A DNA stretch of 64,000 nucleotides, taken from NCBI RefSeq assembly GCF_016862895.1, contig NZ_BONV01000006.1, positions 62,001-126,000 on the forward strand. Reading direction: 5' to 3'. The position numbers were made by a program, and so were the translations under genes. Below the pieces are notes generated by a model, which saw nothing but the letters and a program-made list of their open reading frames with translations, was not told where the DNA came from and did no database searches. Positions 59,580-64,000 of the stretch are shown here, piece after piece. Source of the DNA: Planotetraspora kaengkrachanensis. Its GTDB lineage: Bacteria; Actinomycetota; Actinomycetes; Streptosporangiales; Streptosporangiaceae. Within the stretch, counting starts at the first letter, position 1. Every line of letters starts with the position of its first letter.

Positions 59580-60557
59580 CTAGACGAGGCGGCTGCGGAT
59601 CCGCCAGACGGCCAGGAAGAGCAGGAGCGCGGCCAGAGCCGTGAACAGGCCGGCCTCGATGAACTGGAGCGGCCAGAAGTTACCGGCCGGCTGGTAGAGC
59701 TGGAAGTTGTAGGCGCCCGGCTCGAAGTCGGCGCAGGGCCCTCCGGGCTGGCCGACCACAGTGGGGGAGCACTGGATCTGCTGGCCTGACGAGACCACCT
59801 CACCCGCGGCGTTCTTGATCCCCACCGAGAAGATCCAGTCGCCGAGCGAGGGGTTGGGGCGCTGACCGCCTATCACGGGGAAGGTGCGCTCCAGAGCAGG
59901 CAGCACGTGCCCGCGCACCTGCTGGAGCACGACGAAGCGCAGGACGAGGAAGCCGGCGAGCGCCGCCGCCATCGCCGGGAGCACCCGCTGCCAGACGGTT
60001 CCCGCGAAGACGCCGAGCGCCACCGCGAAGAGCGCGTACGCCACCGGCACGACGCCCTGGACGTCGAAGCTGAGCTCGCTCAGCCGCCCCCGGCCCGCGT
60101 CGTTGAGCGGTTCGAGCCACCACGACACCAGCAGCGCGTAGCCTGCGGAGACCACCGTGGTCGCGGCGATGATCAGGCCGAACTTGACCCAGGCCCAGCG
60201 CATACGGCTCACCCCCTGGGTCCACACCAGGCGGTGGGTGCCGTGCTCCAGTTCCCTGGCGACCAGCGGGGCACCCCAGAACAGCCCCGCCAGCAGTGGC
60301 AGGAAGACGAGCAACATGCTGAACGTGGTCGCCGTTTCGTAGCGGGTGGTGAAGACGTCGGCGAGGGAACCGCAGTCGGTGCTCCCCGTGAGGAACTCCG
60401 CGCTGCCCACCTCGCGCAGGCAGCGCGCGAGCCCGCTGTCGGTGAAGGCGTTCCGCATGGAGATGCCTGTCGGGACCAGCACGGCGGCCAGCGCCGCCAG
60501 GCCCAGCGCGGCGACGAGCGCCTGTCTGCGATGCTGCCGCCAGGTCAGCCAGATCAT
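59580..60557 (-). CDS. ABC exporter permease
   Basis: 325 aa. Six membrane segments: about residues 14-34, 80-100, 125-150, 165-185, 195-215 and 300-320. FWGAPLVARELEHGTHRLVW is the typical loop before TM3 in ABC2-type permeases next to GntR/YtrA regulators. The large extracytoplasmic region (about 215-295) contains two Cys. It forms an exporter with the ATPase gene, whose stop it overlaps by 4 bp. The cargo is unknown; cell-envelope antibiotics are common inducers in this family. Confidence 0.87.
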   Translation of the reverse strand: MIWLTWRQHRRQALVAALGLAALAAVLVPTGISMRNAFTDSGLARCLREVGSAEFLTGSTDCGSLADVFTTRYETATTFSMLLVFLPLLAGLFWGAPLVARELEHGTHRLVWTQGVSRMRWAWVKFGLIIAATTVVSAGYALLVSWWLEPLNDAGRGRLSELSFDVQGVVPVAYALFAVALGVFAGTVWQRVLPAMAAALAGFLVLRFVVLQQVRGHVLPALERTFPVIGGQRPNPSLGDWIFSVGIKNAAGEVVSSGQQIQCSPTVVGQPGGPCADFEPGAYNFQLYQPAGNFWPLQFIEAGLFTALAALLLFLAVWRIRSRLV

Positions 60558-61438
60558 TTCGCGACTCCCAACACGGGCCGGCCGGGAGCCGGCTGGGCGA
60601 GATAGGCCAGGACGAGGTCTTCCAGGGTGACGTCGTGCACGGTCCAGGCGGGGTCGGGGATCGGCCCGCTCGTCCGGACCAACAGGGTGGTCTGCTTGTC
60701 GGTGTGGCTCTCCCGGATCACCGCCGCCACGCCCGCGATGTCGGCTCGTTGGCGGCGGGGACCGATCAGCGCCTTGTGCTCGCTCACCAGCTCGTCCACG
60801 CCGCCGAGCAGCTGCACGTGTGCGGTCTGGAGCACGATCAGGTAGTCGCAGACCCGCTCCAGATCGCCGAGCAGATGGGACGACAGCAGCACGGTGGTGT
60901 CGCCGTCGGCGACGGCGCCCATCAGCACCTGCATGAACTCGCGGCGGGCCAGCGGGTCCAGGCTGGCGACCGGCTCGTCGAGCAGGAGCAGTTCGGGCCG
61001 CTTGGCCAGCGCCAGGGCCAGCGCGACCTGGGCGCGCTGGCCGCCGGACAACGTCTCGACCCTGCGGTCGAGCGGGAGGCCGAGCCGCTCCATCCGGTCC
61101 CGGGCGAGCGGGGTGTCCCAGCGACGGCTGAGCCGGGCGCCCATGGTGATCAGCTCGGCCACGGTGAAGTCCGGGTAGAGCGGGGTGTCCTGGGCGACGA
61201 ATCCGACGCGGTCCAGCAGGTCGCGGTCGCCGTACGGGCTGCGCCCCAGTACGTGCAGTTCGCCTTCGGTCGGATGGAGCAGGCCGACGGCGAGGTTCAA
61301 CAGGGTGGACTTGCCCGCGCCGTTCGGGCCGACGAGGGCGGCCACGCGTCCGGCGGGAACATGTAACGAGCAGTCTTTGAGCGCCCAGTTGCGCTTGAAC
61401 CGCTTGCCGAGGCCGTGTGCCTCCAGAGCCGTGCTCAC
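60554..61438 (-). CDS. ABC exporter ATP-binding protein
   Basis: 294 aa. Walker A is LVGPNGAGKSTLLNLA (residues 36-51), the signature is ETLSGGQRAQVALALALAKR, and Walker B is ELLLLDEPVASLDPLARREF; VLLSSHLLGDLERVCDYLIV carries the H-loop. The C-terminal 75 residues are an extra domain (EHKALIGPRRQRADIAGVAA and onward) seen in exporter ATPases. It overlaps the GntR gene and the permease gene by 4 bp each, so the three are one coupled operon. Confidence 0.93.
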   Translation of the reverse strand: MSTALEAHGLGKRFKRNWALKDCSLHVPAGRVAALVGPNGAGKSTLLNLAVGLLHPTEGELHVLGRSPYGDRDLLDRVGFVAQDTPLYPDFTVAELITMGARLSRRWDTPLARDRMERLGLPLDRRVETLSGGQRAQVALALALAKRPELLLLDEPVASLDPLARREFMQVLMGAVADGDTTVLLSSHLLGDLERVCDYLIVLQTAHVQLLGGVDELVSEHKALIGPRRQRADIAGVAAVIRESHTDKQTTLLVRTSGPIPDPAWTVHDVTLEDLVLAYLAQPAPGRPVLGVAK

Positions 61439-61842
61439 GCTATTTCCTCCCTTTTCTCGTCGTCTTGAAAGGTGGCGCGCATCGTGGTCTGGATCAGTGC
61501 GACCACGTCCTCCTGTTCCAGCCCTGCCGTACGGGCCCTGCGCAGCCAGCCGACCAGTTCGCGGCGTAACTCGGCCTGCCCGGCGAGGGAGGGGCCCGCC
61601 AGGGTGCGGCGGACGAACGTGCCGACCCCCGGCCTGCCCTCCACCAGGCCTTCCGCTTCGAGATGGCGGTAGGCCTTCAGCACGGTGTTGGGGTTGATCG
61701 CCAGCGACTCGGCCACAGCGCGCACCTTGGGCAGCTGGTCGCCCGGCTCGATCAACCCGGTCCGCAGCCCCTGTTTGACCTGCTGAACGAGTTGCATGTA
61801 CGGCGCCACCTGGGAGTGGCCGTCAAGCAGGAACTCGATCAC
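61435..61842 (-). CDS. GntR-family regulator (YtrA subfamily)
   Basis: 135 aa, MIEFLLDGHSQVAPYMQLVQ. The wHTH is QVKQGLRTGLIEPGDQLPKV, RAVAESLAINPNTVLKAYRH and LEAEGLVEGRPGVGTFVRRT. The short C-terminal helical part is typical of YtrA regulators that control an ABC exporter in the same operon. Its operator is probably the perfect inverted repeat at 61860-61877, 18 bp upstream of the start codon. SD GGAGGATC precedes ATG 61842. Confidence 0.92.
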   Translation of the reverse strand: MIEFLLDGHSQVAPYMQLVQQVKQGLRTGLIEPGDQLPKVRAVAESLAINPNTVLKAYRHLEAEGLVEGRPGVGTFVRRTLAGPSLAGQAELRRELVGWLRRARTAGLEQEDVVALIQTTMRATFQDDEKREEIA

Positions 61843-61859
61843 TCGGAGATCCTCCTCTC

Positions 61860-61877
61860 TATTGTCTTATGACAATA
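61860..61877. promoter_or_regulatory. perfect 7-4-7 inverted repeat, GntR operator
   Basis: TATTGTC-TTAT-GACAATA is a perfect inverted repeat 18 bp before the GntR start; GACAAT-like half-sites follow at 61879-61884 (GACAAT) and 61888-61892. It sits where the promoter of the GntR-ABC operon must be, so it fits an autorepressor site. Confidence 0.7.
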
Positions 61878-62044
61878 GGACAATGAGACAACGATGCGAT
61901 CGCGAACCTCGGCTGTCAAGGGGTGTTCCGCTGATCGCCGGGCGGGCGTACGGCCGCCAGGCCCGCGCGTGACCGGACTGCCTGCCCGTCAGGTCTGGCC
62001 GTATAGTGACATCACGCGTCGTCCGTATCGATCAAAAGGGAGCC

Positions 62045-63040
62045 ATGGCCAAGGTCGGAATCAGCGACGTCGCCGCTCGTGCCGGGGTCAGCGAAGCGAC
62101 CGTCAGCCGTGTGCTCAACCGCCGTGGCGTGGTCGCCGCCGGCACGCGCAGGGTCGTGGAGGACGCGATCCGCGAGCTCGGATACGACCGCGGAGGGCAG
62201 AGCCAGCTGGTCATCGTCTTGACCCCCGGCCTCGCCCAGCCCTTCTTCGGGCGCCTCTGCGAGCTGATCGAGTCGGCGCTGGCTCCCCAGGGGTTCAAGG
62301 CGGTCGTGTGCTCCACGACGGTCGGCGGGTTCCAGGAGATCGACTTCATCACCTCCACCATGGACCTGGGGATCGCGGGCGCCGTGTTCGCCTCGGCGAG
62401 CAACACGCTGATCGGCGCCGACCCCGCGCCCTACCGGCTGCTGCAGGAACGCCAGATCCCGTTCGTCTCGATGAACGGCGCGATCGAGGGCGTGCCCGCC
62501 CCCAGCTTCTCCACGAACGACAAGGTGGCGGCGGCGCTCGCCGTCGACCATCTGTGGAACCTCGGCCACCGCGAGATCGGCATGATCGTCGGCCCGGTCG
62601 GGAACCGCCCGAGCGAGCGCCGGCTCGACGGGTTCGTCGAGTCGATGAACGCGCGCGGAGTCGAGGACCCGCAGCGGCTGGTCGCGCACCAGGTCTACAC
62701 CGTCGAGGGCGGGATGTCGGCCGCAGAGACCCTGCTCGACCAGGGCGCCACCGCGATCGTCGCCGCGAGCGACTACATGGCCCTCGGCGCCATCCGCACG
62801 GCGGTCCGCCGCGGCCTGTCCGTGCCGGGCGACGTGTCCATCGTCGGTTACGACGACTCCCAGATCATGGGCTTCGTCGACCCGCCTCTCACGACGGTCA
62901 GGCAGCCGATCGAGCGGATCGCCCAGGCGATCTCGTCCACCATGGTGCACCTGGTCAACAGGCGGCCGGTGCCGGCGGGGGAGCTGATGTTCGACCCCGA
63001 GCTGATCATCCGCGGCTCGACGGCCGCACCCCGCGCGTAG
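62045..63040 (+). CDS. LacI-family transcriptional regulator
   Basis: 331 aa from ATG 62045 (AAGGGAG upstream). The HTH is GISDVAARAGVSEATVSRVL then NRRGVVAAGTRRVVEDAIRE (residues 4-45). The periplasmic-binding-like effector domain includes GHREIGMIVGPVGNRPSERR, TAIVAASDYMALGAIRTAVR and GDVSIVGYDDSQIMGFVDPP followed by LTTVRQP. It represses a carbohydrate operon; the partial glycosidase-like gene downstream is the likely target. A TATAGT -10-like hexamer is at 62000-62005. Confidence 0.93.
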   Translation: MAKVGISDVAARAGVSEATVSRVLNRRGVVAAGTRRVVEDAIRELGYDRGGQSQLVIVLTPGLAQPFFGRLCELIESALAPQGFKAVVCSTTVGGFQEIDFITSTMDLGIAGAVFASASNTLIGADPAPYRLLQERQIPFVSMNGAIEGVPAPSFSTNDKVAAALAVDHLWNLGHREIGMIVGPVGNRPSERRLDGFVESMNARGVEDPQRLVAHQVYTVEGGMSAAETLLDQGATAIVAASDYMALGAIRTAVRRGLSVPGDVSIVGYDDSQIMGFVDPPLTTVRQPIERIAQAISSTMVHLVNRRPVPAGELMFDPELIIRGSTAAPRA

Positions 63041-63062
63041 ACCCCCACAGGCCTTCCCTGTT

Positions 63063-63153
63063 CCGAGGACGGCCCTCGTCACCGTCGCCCGATTCGCCCG
63101 CGCCGTGCTCGGCGTGGGCGGCGACCGCCCCCTGCGAGCGTCGCCGTCCTCGG
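63063..63153 (+). other. nested inverted repeats after the LacI gene, candidate structured RNA or terminator
   Basis: CCGAGGACGG (63063-63072) pairs perfectly with CCGTCCTCGG (63144-63153). Inside, CGCCCGCGCCG (63095-63105) pairs with CGGCGTGGGCG (63110-63120; one G-U) around a TGCT tetraloop. A further GGCGAC/GTCGCC pair competes at 63120-63145. The whole could fold as one branched stem 23 bp past the LacI stop. The rest of 63041-63325 holds no gene I can support. Confidence 0.45.
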
Positions 63154-63325
63154 ATACGCAGCCGAGGTGTACGTCGGCTGACTGCATGACCTCTGCCGGG
63201 CCGTGACGCGAAGTCCTTCTCTGCCACCCGTGCTGCGAAAGACCTGCTGACCAGGCCGTCCGCACGATGCCACGGAACATCCGACGCCATGTTGCCGTCT
63301 TGTAATGCACACCTTTGTCGTGCCG

Positions 63326-63354
63326 TTGACGTGTTTATGACGTGTATGTAACAC
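63326..63354 (+). promoter_or_regulatory. promoter and candidate LacI-type operator of the terminal glycosidase-like gene
   Basis: TTGACG (63326-63331) and TAACAC (63349-63354) are 17 bp apart. TGACGTGT is repeated at 63327 and 63338 (11 bp, one helical turn), and GTGT-ATGTA-ACAC (63342-63354) is an inverted repeat over the -10. Transcription would start about 63361, 3 nt before ATG 63364, so the mRNA would be leaderless. Confidence 0.5.
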
Positions 63355-63363
63355 TCACTTTCC

Positions 63364-64000
63364 ATGACAGGGAAGACGCCGCCCGGCGCGCATGCCGCAG
63401 GGCGGGATCTGAATCGCCTATCTGGACATGTTCGGGTTGATTCGAGCATGCGTGATCTTGTCGAGTCTTTCATTTGGGCGTCAGAACGTTCCAATGAGTG
63501 GGTTCAGACGGGACGAGATCCCAGATATCTCCCGAGTTACTGGGCCGGCCTCACGGACCGGCCGATGTTCTATTCGAGAGACCTCGCCCACCAAATGCTC
63601 GGCGCCCATCTGCTGGGATTGGACGCGGAGAACCTTTCGATGCTCCGGCATTTCGCCGGATCGTCGAACGGCGAACGCGTCTGGTATCCGTTGTGGGCGT
63701 TCGAGTTCGACGGCACGCCCGCCGCCATCGACTATCACTCCGACGACGACTTCGTGCGCGAGGTCCCGGCGCCTTTCGAACTCGTGGAGAAGGCGGTCGA
63801 GCAGTACCGCTGGACGGCGGACGACAGGTTCCTGCTCGCTCCGGAGATCGCGTCGTTCGTGCGCACCACGATGACGTCGTTCGTCGAGGCCCATGACCCT
63901 CTCGGCACGGGCGTCGCCGGCGAACGCGGCACCGGGGACATCTTCCAGGGGACGGCCACCTACAACGAGGTGGACCGGCCGCCGTACCTGCAGGTCGCGG
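63364..64000 (+). CDS. glycoside-hydrolase-like protein, possibly (alpha/alpha)6 barrel (partial)
   Basis: The frame from ATG 63364 (MTGKTPPGAHAAGRDLNRLS) is open to the right edge. A second start, ATG 63448 (MRDLVESFIWASERSNEWVQ), would remove 28 residues that show little conservation, but neither has a ribosome site and the promoter position favours 63364. Segments such as LPSYWAGLTDRPMFYSRDLA, HQMLGAHLLGLDAENLSMLR and RVWYPLWAFEFDG with many aromatic residues resemble six-hairpin glycosidases. Exact family unknown. The gene follows a LacI regulator, which supports a carbohydrate role. The 5' codons are less GC-rich at third positions than the rest. Confidence 0.6.
   Translation, partial: MTGKTPPGAHAAGRDLNRLSGHVRVDSSMRDLVESFIWASERSNEWVQTGRDPRYLPSYWAGLTDRPMFYSRDLAHQMLGAHLLGLDAENLSMLRHFAGSSNGERVWYPLWAFEFDGTPAAIDYHSDDDFVREVPAPFELVEKAVEQYRWTADDRFLLAPEIASFVRTTMTSFVEAHDPLGTGVAGERGTGDIFQGTATYNEVDRPPYLQVA

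Noticed and set aside
63428-63896. Overlapping short ORFs in other frames at the right edge
   Set aside because: The frame from 63364/63448 stays open to the window end and has a coherent protein-like composition; the others are shadows.

Overview
This is a GC-rich (about 70% by eye) actinobacterial chromosome segment. The high-GC third-codon positions, GTG/TTG starts, Tat-dependent secreted flavoenzymes and substrate-binding protein, MMPL transporter, F420-type LLM oxidoreductase, CGNR and MmyB-type regulators, and many LuxR-family two-component pairs suggest a Streptosporangiales-like organism (Nonomuraea, Streptosporangium, Actinomadura or a relative). No rRNA, tRNA, phage, intact IS or cas gene was seen. 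Both ends cut through genes.

Layout. 1-1526: a membrane protein and a truncated histidine-kinase-like protein. 1721-8469: two paralogous Tat-exported FAD amine-oxidoreductase-like proteins around a TetR gene, then a secreted gamma-glutamyltransferase. 8473-14353: thiolase plus MFS exporter controlled by a divergent HxlR gene with a perfect 11-bp inverted-repeat operator; aldo/keto reductase with an MmyB-type regulator; a small secreted Gly/Asn/His-rich protein. 14661-15255: an AraC remnant and a small PH-like protein. 15394-21898: a TetR-controlled efflux region (SDR, a 46-aa protein coupled to an MMPL transporter, divergent MFS pump) with three 26-bp operator-like palindromes. 21919-26872: carotenoid oxygenase plus LLM oxidoreductase, a tandem HxlR regulator, a methyltransferase and an XRE-cupin regulator. 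26968-31236: a gene stub, DedA, a two-component system, and TerC behind a yybP-ykoY (Mn2+) riboswitch. 31237-46937: an orphan MurG-like transferase and a large sugar locus (GH38, GH4, DeoR divergent from PfkB kinase, ABC importer, GH2, isomerase, Gfo/Idh/MocA dehydrogenase).

46938-47525 is the most unusual stretch: a noncoding gap between convergent genes that holds a 12-bp motif repeated at exactly 53-bp intervals (about five helical turns), in one orientation on the left and the opposite on the right. I do not recognise this as a named element.

47522-64000: hydrolase with divergent CGNR regulator, quinone-oxidoreductase-like protein, DUF421 protein, methyltransferase, LLM monooxygenase; an ECF sigma factor between two O6-alkylguanine-DNA alkyltransferases; a second two-component system; an HTH-methyltransferase fusion whose promoter overlaps two palindromes; GNAT; a GntR-ABC exporter operon with a perfect operator; and a LacI regulator followed by a truncated, probably leaderless, glycosidase-like gene.

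Recurring theme: most modules are a regulator paired with a catabolic or efflux operon, and many have a recognisable palindromic site in the promoter. Starts were chosen from Shine-Dalgarno spacing, overlaps and family N-termini; all function calls are by motif recognition without database searches.
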